Source: Hirundichthys speculiger
Taxonomy: Eukaryota; Chordata; Actinopteri; Beloniformes; Exocoetidae
Direction of reading: 5' to 3'
DNA length: 64,000 bases
Assembly (NCBI GenBank): GCA_018398805.1
Contig: JAGFBZ010000900.1
Location: 868,001 to 932,000, forward strand
Position 1 is the stretch's first letter, and each line of letters begins with the position of its first letter. A program made the translations under genes and the position numbers. The notes under the pieces are model-generated. The model saw only the letters and a list, made by a program, of their open reading frames with translations, did not search any database and was not told the DNA's origin. Positions 22,301 to 35,328 of this stretch are shown piece by piece.

Positions 22301-25300
22301 GAAGAAAGTATTGGGACTGGACTAGCCTGCCTGCACACCTGACCTGTTCCCATTGGGGAATGTAATATAACACTGACCCCATATTTTACACACCTTAAGA
22401 TGTTTATGCTTGAAGAACGGGAGAAAGAAATACCTGGCGTGCTTTATTGTTTGGTATGCCCCATGCCAGAACATCTTTTTAGCATCGTGGGAAGAATTAG
22501 TGCAATTAGACAGTAAAAGCCTTACGATGTCCACATTTTTAGAATATCTTTTAGACATAGGGCCCGATCGTACACCTCCCGCTAGCCGCTACCTACTACC
22601 CGCTACCCGCAAATTGCTGATTTAGGAACCTCCGCCAACCGCTATGCAATCTTCCGCTCCCTAAAGCCGCTACCCATTATGCCGACTCCCTTACTCGCAT
22701 TGTAGGCGCGGCAATGGGCGAGTCTCTTGCGCTTTCCACTAACTCGGTATCTTGCGATGGCTGGGTCAGGATAGAGGGTAGCGGGTGGTAGCGCAACCTG
22801 CTCTTAAAGGTAATGGCTACTGATTGGTTAAACAGGTGGAACGCCCTAACCACTCCCATGCATAATATATGCATAATATATGCATAAAATAGCGGTTAGC
22901 GCAGGTAAGATCGCAGGTTTAGGAAGGTGGAAGATTGCGTTCTTTGCGGGGGAACGCCCCTCCCGCTACCCGCTATCCCGTAATAGCAGCTTTAGGAGGT
23001 TTGGTGGAAGATCAGGCCCATAAAGTGCAAGAATGTATGTATTATTTCCATTTATCGTACTGATTCAATTTCTTGACTTGATTTTATTCAGGCGCCTGTA
23101 TCTTCAGGGTCATTTGTTTCATTAATTATGAACCGTCTCTCTCCTTTCTCACTCTCTTCAGGACATGGGTCCCACCAGCATGCCCTCTGTGCCCCTCATG
23201 GTTGGGTGTGGAGTCTCCTGCACCGCTTTGCTCATCCTGCTGCTAATCTACGCTGCCTTCTGGAGGTTGGTACACATACAGACTCAGACCAGCCATGACA
23301 TGTCTTTTGCCTGGGTGTGGAGCAAATTTACTTCCCACAGGTGTCCTCAGATCCAATCAAATGCAAACTTGGGGAGTTTGAAGGTCGGGTAAACGCCTCA
23401 AACTCTTTGTTTTGTCCACTGAGCCCTTCCTTCATTTAGACATTTATGTGGATCCACTGCTGTCCCGCTGGGGGAGGTGGCTCTTGAATTGGAGTCCTGT
23501 GGCTTGTTTATGGTGGTGGCAACTGTCAGTGTCAGTGTTGTTCAGTCTTTGGACAAACATTTGAATGAGGTTATCCTGGTGTCTGTTCCCATGCAACCAC
23601 TCTGCAAACAATGATCATTTTGTCTCTATTCATGCTTTTACTTGTGCAAAGTCAAAAAGTCTATTCTGTGTGTGTCGTCTACGGTGTCCAAAACTGTAAT
23701 AAGGACTAATGAGCAGCAAATGGTTCAGTTACAGCAGGGGGTGATGATGATTAGCTCTTTTTATTTTTTGGAAAGCTCATAGGAGGGATGGCAAAATCAA
23801 GCTAATGACACTGCATTGTCCAGACAGCCACTGCTCATCAGTTTGACTATAATGCTTATTTCACTCGCCTCTCTCCCTTTACTCATCACGTGGCTTTGCG
23901 ACTCTTTTTCATCCTTTGTTCTGTAGGTATATCCGATCGGAGAGAGATCCATCATCTTGGTGAATTTCTGTCTCTCCATTCTGGCCTCAAATTTATTGAT
24001 TTTGGTTGGACAATCTCAAACAATCAGCAAGGTAGGACACAGTCGCGTAGAGTTGATTTATTTGAAAATGCTGGGTTTATTGTCATAATGCTGAGTCCGA
24101 CGAGAAGCACCTGATTTATCCCCTTTTAAAAGCCCTTTTGAAGAGAAACTCTCATCTTGCAGGGTTCAACAGTAGACAAGGTTAATACAGTGGAGTTTAT
24201 TAAAGTATCACGGTAACATCTTTGGCAAACAGCACTCTGTGTTGTCTGACTAAGCAAGGTTTCACTATGCGCTGGTCAGTACTGATCAAACTGAAGAACA
24301 CTGTAGAGGCTGAACACCTTCCTTTCTACATCATGTTCTTTATCAGAATGCCTTTTTCTTTTTCAGATGTTTCTAACTGACTTTTCCTCCACTTTAGGGA
24401 CTCTGCACTGTGACTGCTGCCTTCCTGCATTTCTTTTTCTTGGCGTCCTTCTGCTGGGTGCTGACTGAGGCGTGGCAATCCTACCTGGCCGTCATCGGCA
24501 AAACCAGATCAAGACTCATTCGCAAGCGTTTTCTGTGCCTCGGCTGGGGTGAGCACTCGTGCAAACGCAGCATGGCGCTCCATAAAACATGAGACGTTTT
24601 CAGTCGAGCCTCTGATTTGTGATTCAGTTTTTATTTATGTCTCCAACCAAAGGACTCTTCACCAGGCTAGAAATTTGGCAGCTGTAGCTAGCTGATTTAT
24701 TGCTTATGCACTTCCAATCTTCTTACCATCAACTCCTGTGTCTAAACGTGTAATGGATGACACATAGAGAACATGTCAACCCAGATAGCAACCCATCCGG
24801 GCATAGCCTGGACTACTTTGGGCATTTATGTCTCAGTTATTGCACTGGCAAATACTGTGTGGGTTAGACATGTCCCAAAGTTCATGAACTGGGCCAAACT
24901 ATGGTTCTGGCATGTGTTAAATGAGCTAGACGTGGCCCACATTTCATAGACTAGTCTTGACATGAGTTATGGACAGTGTGGTCAGGGCCCGCTCTTCCTC
25001 AGTTGGTCAGATTTAAACAGCCAAGCTCATCTTCAGTCAGTATCAGTGTCAGATGTGGAAGGAAACTGCAGATATGAACCAAACATGGTCCAAACGGAGA
25101 CGGCATGGGTGAGCACACATCATGATTCTTATGCTCACAACCTGGGGCCTTCAGACACAACAATACAATAACAAAGATCAAGTTAACGCTGTACGTTTGC
25201 AGCATGCAGAGTTTGTAAATGCTTCAGTACCAGGCAGCTCGTCATCTGAGCCCTCATAAGATCAAAACTCTGCCTGAATGAGAGAGGTTTTTTTTAACAC

Positions 25301-28300
25301 TGCAATTTAAGACACTTTGGTGCTGATTGAACTACTTTTGCGTCACATACATTGCTGACGGAAAACAGTCACACAGTGTTGAAATTGTTACTATGTATTA
25401 CGCTTCAGTCTTCTTTTCTGCACGCTAAATCCATTTATTATGATTTAGACTCTTTTTTTTCCCTAATTCAGCCACAGATGAAGTTATATCAGATATGTGT
25501 TAATGAATACACTATCACATGAGTTGTCTACGACTGTATATATTCAAAATGCAGGTGACATCACTTCTCTGTGCCTTTCTGCTGTGCTTCACCTCCTCCG
25601 TTCAGTCTCCATGTCACTCTGTTCTGCTGTACCCTCAATGTACCGCAGCCTGGTGCAACAGGCACCTGGGATGTTAGAGGGACGATAATCAAAACGTATT
25701 ACATCTGCACAGCACTGCACAAGATGCTTTGAGATAGTTCTGAAAATTACAACCCCACACCGTCGCCACGCGCACACGCCCAAACAATCTGCTCATTTAA
25801 CTCAGCATTGATCCCCGCAGTCTAATCTTCCCAGTCTCCGATGCCCTTACCTGATATAGGCGGAGGATGTATAGACTGTTCTGCAGTCACAGATGGAGAG
25901 ATACTGACAGAGCGAGTGTGTGTTGGGTGTTCAGCGACTCTGGCAAAATTACCCGACAGTCCTACTGTACAGATACACGTGAAACAGTCGAGCGGAGCGG
26001 GGAGGATCAAACTTCTTATCCTCCTCACGTTGGTTTTGCAATTTTCTTCCCAAATTATGTGATTGAAATCAGTCGCCGTGGAAACAGGGGATTTGGGGTG
26101 TGAAAGGATCTGTGTTAGAAAGAGTGTGCAAGCCTCATATACAGGTGTGTGCTTACCATTTTATATAAATGTAAAAGCTAAAATTGATGTTGTTGTGTAA
26201 TTGGAGCTATATGGGTGCTGGATTGTGGACCGGCTTGCCCCCCCCATCTTATTTGTTAATTTTAATATGACTTCTCCCAATTGATTTTCTTTTGCAGCCG
26301 CAATCACAGCTTTGTTAATTACATGAATATTTTAGAGCCAAGCTCATTACAAGCGGAGACTATTTCCTTGCTTTTCTGGCACAGGCATTGCAACACTGAG
26401 CCTTTCCATCCCATTTGCACGTGTGCACGTTCACCCTTATGTAAACACGCACAACTGACGTGATTTAGCTTATTAACGCACGACTTGTTGACCATTTTTC
26501 TAGCCATACCTCGCAGTTTGATAGGCCGTGTCGTAGCGTCGTTTGCTCACATTTAAATATCATACGTCCTGGTCACGTGCAAAGATTACAGTCGTGATAG
26601 TGCGGGCTGGCTTTTCGCACTGAGGCTTACCCACAGAGCAGTCAGACAGTTTCAGCCATAGAGGCGCACGTTACACATGACTGCAAGTGTGTTTTGCATT
26701 TAAATGGGAGGAGCCCCATGGAGTTGTTCACCCAGGAGAATCTCCCTCGGTCTACATGCTTCATCGTAACTGTTAAGGCTTTCTTTTATCCTCTGTCGCA
26801 GCCTTTTGATCATTCTGTCTCCCTCCGTTTGTCTGCAGGTCTTCCAGCCCTCGTTGTTGCAGTGTCTGTGGGTTTCACCAGAGCGAGAGGTTACGGCACA
26901 GCCAGCTAGTAAGTCCTGCTGCCAGACCTCCTGCCTCGTCTCACACCACTTATCACCACTGAATTAGAACAGCAACACTTAATACCAGCGCCTTTCTCTT
27001 ACTTGTGTCTGGATGGGCTGCAGGCACAGAGTCATTCACTGCTTGGTCTGGTCGTTGTCGGTCATGAAAAAAAAAAAAAAAAATGTGCACTGTCCCCTTT
27101 TCTGTCTTGATGTTTTCAAGCAAAGTTTTATTCAATAAATAAAATGTTGCGGGCAGTTACTAATTCAGTTAGCGTCATCCATCTCTGCTTTAATAAAAAC
27201 TGACTACATGAACCCTGAGTGTGTGTTTTCACATGGTTTGCATTCAAAACATTGTCAGATTTCCTCATCCATCTGTCCATGCAGTTTCTGTCACTTCGTC
27301 ATGTTATGTGCCACAGTGGTGCTTAATCCTGGACTAGATGGAATGTACAAAATATCTTTTGCTCACCTCATTGGCACAACACACTGTCATTAATGCCATT
27401 TATAAATCAACTGGGCTATACTGAAGACACACTAAAATAGAAAAAAACTGACTTTAAATCTTAAATATCTCCCTTTATTGTATAAGTATTTATGAGGAAA
27501 CTACCAAGTTCTGGAAAGAAACAAGATGTTTTGATTTAGGGCTCCTATACACCGCTCGATTTCTATGTCTCACAGTCTACCATTTGCATTTGCTCAATCT
27601 TGGGTACGATGTCCAGAATGGTATTTGCTTACGATGATGAGCCCTCCTGAATTGCGGAGATTCGGACGGATGTAGAATTACATAATCTGCATGCTCGGAC
27701 AGTAAACAATCAGCATGTGAAATTAAACCGTATTGTTGTAGCGTTTACGTGTGCCAAATTGCTTTTAGAAAAAGAAAGCAGTGAATGAGAAGAATGTGTT
27801 CCTGGTTATGGTTAGAGAGAAGAGGTCAGCTTTGGATTCTGATTTTACTCTGGAATGGCGCTGGGTCAGAGAAATGAATGCATCATTTCAAAATGGACTT
27901 TAATTGGCTAGTAACTAAATGGAGTCATAAGATGCTGAATCTGTCAGAAATGTATATCAGGTAGTCTTTGGTTACAAGACTATTGTGTCAGCCGTCATCA
28001 AACAGCTCACACTTTAGGACGTAGGCCAGTTAATTTTGACCGAAGGTCACAGTCATCCCCACAATCCTTTCACCACGTCGATCTTTGGTCTGCAACATGC
28101 CAGAGTCATGCAGTGTATCTGAGGCCTCAAACCCTGTTTCCAAGCATTGATTGACAATCTGCTTTTTCACAGCACTCCTTTTGTGCTTGTTTAATGTAAA
28201 ACAAGGTAGAAACAGTTGAGAAAATGTATTGTTATGACTGTTCTCTTCTCCTGCTCAGCAATATTACATTTAAGTACCACTCTGTTCAACTAAGGGCTGC

Positions 28301-31300
28301 TGCTTTTTTCTGAACGCAGCCATCATAACGGAGAAAGCTTTTAACCAAGGCTCTATTTAAATACAGTGCTTCAGGCCAAAATCAGGCATTTGCCATTATA
28401 TTCACTGGCTGTAACTACAACAACTTTTCAGTGCAAAATTCGGCTTATCTTTGGTTAACCTGAAGCTCCATGGCAGCAGCTATAGGACAGCTGGGTTTTG
28501 TGCTCTGAATTAAAATCAGTTATTAAAAAAAAAATTAAAGGTTTTTTTTTTTTTAACTGCACAGTTAATCTATGTCAATACACATTTGGCAACAGCCTCT
28601 TATCTCTAACAGTGAAGAATCCATGGACATGTAATAACAAAATGCATGATAAATTTGGCCTTTAGTTTGTTTTATTTTTGTTTTTTTTGTAATGCATCTG
28701 CTTGTACATGAAGGTAGTTGCCTAATAAGTGACCGACTGCATCCCCTGTGTCTGTGGGTGTCACTGTGTTGTTACCTGAGGGTCAGGTATAAAGGTAGCT
28801 GCCTGTTACTGGTTAGGTGTTGGACCCGGATTGGCAAAAGGTTTTTGACCGCTGTGGCGCTAACTGCCGGCGTTATGGTTGTCGAATCAATTAATGGAAT
28901 AATTAATAAGTTAACTATATCAGAAGAACATTGTTCCGGTCCTTTTTTGATCAACGCGCAACAGTAAGGTTTACGAAATGTGAGTTAGCGGAGCGCGTCA
29001 ACCAGGTTACTCTTGGTCAAACATCTCAGTAGCTTGAAGCATTAGGCTTAGCTTCTTCAAGTTGCTTGTACAAATTACAAAAATAAAATGTAAACAAGTG
29101 CAGACAGGATCATTGTCCTCCACCAGTTGTCCCTCTGCATTCTTAGAAAAATAAAAATAAATATGCCCAGACCTCGGATTTCGTCCTTTTAGTGGGTTGG
29201 TAAATGTCCTGCATGCTATCACCACTTTCTGCCATGCTATCGTTACGATGCCGATGTTACAAGCTACAAATTCACAAGAGACGCCGTCGCGAGTCGCTCA
29301 CAGACTTGAATGAGGCTGATATTACATATCCTGGTAATCGGCTGCGATAATGAGATGAAGTCAAACATAAACGGTAATCGTTATCACGTAAAATTTTACC
29401 GCGCTTTCACTGTAATACCGGTAACCGTCCATCCCCAACACCCATTCACTTTGTGAAGATTCTCCCTTTTTAAATGGGTCTGGTACCAGTAAAGGACTTA
29501 CCATAGCAATTACAACGCAACAGGCTCTTTTTTTTTTTTTTGATGACTCATGGAAGAGCATCCAGGATCCACCGCTCATAACAACTAAGGTTGTTTTCAT
29601 GCTGCCTTGTGTAGCTCGTCCCAGAAGAGGTTTTGGTTATGAGAGCGGTTCACTTGGGTCAATGTGAACACAACAAGCGCACTGTAGTGCGCATCAAAAC
29701 GCCCCATTTCACGTCACGTTCCATTTGCTCTGTATGTGAGGTGTGTCGCACGAAGCTGTTTGGACAGATTTGAAACCTGGTGTTCTGAATGGAGCTGTAC
29801 GTGTCGAACAAGCTGTGCATCTGGAATATTTGAAACAAAACATGTCACAGACATTTCATTTAGAGCTTAGGAAACGTCGCTATCTTCGACTGTAACTCAT
29901 CAGATAACAGCCAGCAATATTGGGTTAATGTCGTTCCTGGCACCCAGTTTCACAGCTTTGTTATATATGAAATCCAGCGCTAATATTGTGCATAAATATA
30001 CATTCACAAAATAACAGCATTGCTTCTGCTCTTTGGCAGCTCCAGTGCTCTCTGTTGATCCACTTTTTCTTTTCTTTCTCCAATTCCCTCAATTAAGGGA
30101 GAATTTCTCCTCAATTGAGTCCAGAAACACAATTAGTAATGCAGTATTGCAAATCTGGTCTCTGATGTTTTGGAACAGAGCGTGAAAAGTGGAGTTTAAT
30201 TGACTCAACGTAAAAAAGAAAACACACATAAACTCTCTTGCTCTCACACACAAAACAAGTTTTCAAGTTTTTTTTTTTCTTAATTTAATATAATAATAGA
30301 GTGGCATCCTGTATTTGTGTCTCATCTGCATTTTTCATCTCCAAAAATTATTACTTTAATCAGTATAATCGAAACTAGTATAACAAATATATGTTTATAC
30401 TCATTAACTGTCAGAAGCCCTAAGTCCAAATTAAATTTACAGTTTGAGAATATGTTTAATGTATCCTCATCAATCGGTAAATGGGATTTTTAGGAAAATG
30501 TGCAAAAGTTATGTTTAGATACTTGGTTCTCAAGTCAAGTGCAAAAGCTGAATTTTCTTTGTTTGCTTTTTTTCCTCTAGCTGCTGGTTATCTTTGGAGG
30601 GTGGCCTACTTTATGCCTTCGTTGGCCCCGCCGCTGTCATTGTACTGGTGAGTCTGTCCAGTGTCCTCTCTGTCAAAGAGATACCCTCTCTATCAGATCA
30701 GCCAGCCTCCAGCTCTCACAGGTCACGCTGCGTAATTCTGCAAATATGTTTGCTACGTTAGGCCCCGAGCAGAGGGTTTTACAGCAACAGCGCGTGGACC
30801 TCTGAGGATTTTCCTCTCCCCTCACTGTACCGTACACATGCTGGCGCACATACACTCTCGGGGTGTACACAGCAAAATGATGAGCTGGGCACTTTGATCT
30901 TTGAGTTTCAAATTGTAGCACAGAGGGAAAAAAAAAAAAAAAGAAAAAAAAACTTAAAAGTATTCCATCTGGCAAGAGCTTCCAGCAATGCAACACATGG
31001 CTGGACTGAAATATCATCCAGTTTTCACGCTGCAAAGTGTGAGTCCATACAAGCTAAAACATCTCTGAAAAGCATTGGATCAGTTTTATCTATAAAGTAA
31101 TACATGGTTCTACAGCAAAGCTGAATCCACTGATTACATCTCACTGCTATTTTAATCACCTTTATTTGTGTGCTGCTGTAAGTGACTGATCCAATTTTCT
31201 ATATTGCATTATTTCTTTATTTATTTTCATTTATCCCTTGCTGGATATTTTCATCACCCAAACTTAAAGGAGGCGCATTATTTAGAAATAAATAAAAATA

Positions 31301-34300
31301 TAAGTCTACAAATGTGTAATTCAGTTGAGTTTTTTTAGATTTGCAGGGCTCTGTAAGTAGAATTATTCATTTACCTTTTGTCCCATCCAACTGCACATTG
31401 TGTCGTATTTGCTGCAGCCTCTGTAGTGAATAGCACAAAGCAATACTGCAAATTTTAAATAAGGCACATCCCACTGAAGAAGATAGGTAAAAAAGTTGAC
31501 TCCACCCCTGAAAGGCAACCGCTATAAACTATATATATGCAATGTTGAATAGAGTTTAGTCTTCAAATGCAAAATGCTGCAGCAGTTAACTATTATCCAA
31601 CAAGAGCATTCCTTCGAAAGTTTCTTTTGTGTGTGTTTCTTGGTATATTCTTTCCAGCTTTGCTCTGTTTCTGCCTCCACAATATTGAGTCACACTCCCC
31701 GCCCAAGATGTGTCGTCCAGCCCCCCCAGTGTTGTTTCCGGCCACCCGCTCCAACAAACAGCTGTAATGAGAGCGGGACATCGGGCACAGAAACACAGAC
31801 CTTCCCGCAGGATTCCTCTCTAATTAATGAACCTGGCCTTGGGCAAATAGCAGAGCAGAATGATGCTGACTCACAGCGCTTGGGACCAGACATGACTGGC
31901 ATCGCAATGGCCTTCTCGCAATCTGGCGCATCGTACTTACTTGTCAGCAGTGACACACTCGTGAGAGCAGAGGAGATCGGAGAGGGAAGTTTGTGAAAGC
32001 TGCCAGATGAATCACGTTGTCGATGTAGGAAGTAAATAAGCTTGGAGCAGAAATCTGGCTCCTGGAAATTCAGATGACCACAGGAAAGTGAGAATTCAAC
32101 CACTCGGCTCTAAGAATTTCCTGCAACCATGTATTGAATTTAAAAATAAATAAATAAATAAAAGTCTTCTCAGCTCTGTTGTCAACATCTGAAAGAAAGA
32201 AACCAGGCAGACCTCCAGCATAGAGGCTCCATAAGAAAAGGAATGCATATCATCACAGACAGTGTAGGCAATGGACAAAAGGTGGGAAATCACTCGTTAC
32301 CAAAGAACACGAGGAGATGAATGACCAAGACTCTACAGAGAAGCTCGAAGCTGCTGGGTTGACGCTGACAGTCAGAATTGTAAGAACATGTCACTGAGTC
32401 TGCAAGTCCTATTTTCATGCGGGAATATCTCTCTCTATATATAATTATGTTTTATTAATTTCCTTCCCCAGTTTCCCTGTTGCTTCCAATATTTCACTAT
32501 TGGTTGTACCAGTATTCTCACACAATGTATGTTAACTTGGAGAGACACTAGAATCAAAATACAATATCTGGATACTAAGATCTTCCTCAGCTAATAACAT
32601 ATCCGCTCTAAATTAGGATGGAAATGCCAACATTTGGCCCTGAACAAATGACCCTCTGACTGTCAAAAGCAACAGAGAAAGGATGTGAAATACATGAAAT
32701 AACAATGTTTTCTACAAAAATAGGAGCAAATGCTCATCATTTATTTATTTATTTATTTATTTTAAACCTTGTATGTCCAGACTACTGTTCCCCAGTGTAG
32801 CTCTGCCCTGCAGTGAGGTATATATGTCGAACCTCACCATGATGGGGTAAAAATATTCAACTCATTTTCAGCTTTGAAGTATGTGGGAATATCTTCATCC
32901 TATTGAAATGTAAAGAAAAAAAGTGTGTTCCTTGGCGCCACCCCATAATAACCTCTTGGATCGGTCCCCTTTGTTTCTCGCAGGTGAACATGCTCATTGG
33001 AATTGTGGTGTTCAACAAGCTCATGTCTCGAGACGGCATCTCGGACAAGTCCAAGAAGCAACGCGCAGGGTGAGTTAGCCTTTGAAAACACACATACGCA
33101 ACTCGCACATTCACTATTCTTGGTTGAAAGGTGACAACAAATTTAACACGTTAGGTAAAGTTTACTTTGTGTCAGAAAACTAACTGCACACTCAGAGTAC
33201 ACTTGCCAGATAGGATCATACTTTCTGATTATTTGTAGAGGGGATGCAAGAAAATGAGAAGACATCTGTTACGTTCTGTTGCTCTCTGAGATGCATCTCA
33301 GCATCGCTTCCACATATGCTTATCATCTAGTTTTCTCACTCGGGTGACACAGACGAATACGGTAGATGAAAACAAATGGCCCACTTAGATATCGTAAATA
33401 CTTGGATTATGTGCAGGAGACCCTATAGATTATTGCCAGATATATTTGTGTGAAGTGCATGCCAATGTACCCACGTACATCATTATATTTATTAAAGCTG
33501 TTAACAGGCATTCATTATGTTTTCCATTCCTGATTGGAGATCTCCTCGGCTATCGCAGCAAAGCTCATGTTTTAATTTTCACCCCTATTGATCCCATTGA
33601 CTTCTCTTTCTCTTTTTTTCTGTCTCATTGCACTTCCTCTAATGTGCATCTATTGCACCTATTGAATTGATGGTTTATTGCTAACGGCACAGGTTAATCC
33701 TTACAGATTGGTTCTCTGGGGGGTAGATTAGCTTTTGTTAATACTGATGCAACAGAGATTTAATCAGGTTTTGTGTGCAAACATGCATGGAAAGATACGC
33801 AAGGGCACACATGCAGCTGTAGCTCTCTTTGTTGCAGGAAAAGGGACAAATTTCCACTCGTATTCTCAGGAGCGTGTGCAGAGAGGGAAGGGCGCGCTCA
33901 TACAGGCGGTAGCTGGTGGTTTCGCTAACAGGACAGGCTTTCATTAGCATAATGCATTTCCTTATGGAGCCATGGGGATGTGACTGGCACCCAGGCAATG
34001 AGCTGTGGTGGGATGCTAATGTAGCGTAGCCCGCGCATGGCCCTGTTCTCCACTTGCATATACTCGTATGTATATGCACAACAAAAACACATGCTCAGAC
34101 ATATTTTCTCTTCTTCTGAGTAGTCAACTGTAAGCAAACAAACAATGCAGTTTTCTTTGTCCCTGTCACTATTAGAAAGCCTCAGTGTGCACTGTGGCAC
34201 GCATGAATAACACACACAAAGCTGTGTGTATTAGCAAAGTAATTAAATGATTAGTGTATTTCTGTCTGCGTCACTGTAATCTATGAATCCATGTGACTGC

Positions 34301-35292
34301 TGTGACATGACAGTGTCCGTCTCTCACACCCGGTCTATTGATTTTAATCAATCATTGTATTCTGACTGTTTTTCATTGCAGCTATTTTTTAAGATCTGAT
34401 TTTAATTTTGCCTTTCTTTCTTTTCTCCCTCCCTCCCTCCCCTCTCATCCCATTTTTTTCCTTTTCCATTCCCTCTCTCTATGTTGTGTCCACTTTTTTT
34501 TTTGTTTTTCCTTTCTTTTTGGTTATTTTGCAAATGTGCCATGCTCACAATCGCTCATTGTCATGATTTGTGCTTTCTGTTCACCCCCTCGACCCCCACT
34601 CCACCCTCTCTTCTTCATGTGGTCGTGTTTCTGTATGTGTTTCACGCGTCCGAAAGTGTCCCGGCGGAGGCGCGCAGCCGGATGCTGCTGAAATGCTCCA
34701 AGTGTGGCGTGATCTCGAGCACCGCTCTGTCCAGCGCCACAGCCAGCAGCGCCATGTTAGTCCATCTTCATCTCTCTAGATCTTTCTGTCACTCACTCAT
34801 CCTCTTTGTCTCTTACTTCCCATCGTCCCTACACCATCCCTCCCCCCGTCCTCCATTCTTTTAATCTCTGGCTGGTAATGATGAGGAGCAGCATTCAGAC
34901 TTGTTGGTGAAGCAAAGAGTAATGAAAAGTGGAAGCACCTGCACTCCAAGTCACTGCTGCTTAATGAGAACACGTCCCGATCCAAAGTGGGTCAAAATAT
35001 AAACTGAGGAAATCTGATCTGTGTCAAACACTATTTGCAAATCATTTGTGGAGGTTCTTTAAACGTGCTTTACAGTGCAAAAGGGCAAAAGGCTTAACAC
35101 ATCAGCACAGTACGATCTCAGGAAGCCTGTCACTCTGGCTAGCTGTACTGCTGCTAAGCACATTACTATAATTGTTTGTACTTGAGCCTCCTATTACCCT
35201 AACAGCCTTAAACAGGTGGTCACACAAACACATCGCTCCTCCAGGGGAGTTAAATGTCCGGAGAAGGAACAAAGCAGACACACTTAGGAACC

Positions 35293-35328
<36 letters not shown>

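Larger units (their letters stand above)
10305..23161 (+). other. adgrb2: 12.9-kb intron of adgrb2 between GPS and TM1 exons
   Basis: Begins GTAAGT and ends CTCTTCAG. It holds the elements listed at 12772-13000, 13136-13200, 16276-16881, 17105-17265, 17284-17815, 17927-18067, 19887-22215 and 22560-23019. Elsewhere I see AT-rich DNA, poly-A/T and pyrimidine tracts. The 125-codon frame at 10316-10693 runs through the start of the intron and looks like chance. A low-repeat stretch at 15420-15560 could be a conserved regulatory element, but this cannot be judged from one sequence. Confidence 0.75.

Noticed and set aside
25841..26103. GC-richer block with two overlapping plus frames as an extra adgrb2 exon
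   Set aside because: The flanking exons end in phase 1 and start in phase 1 with an intact Gly codon across the junction. No acceptor and donor of matching phase bound the block.
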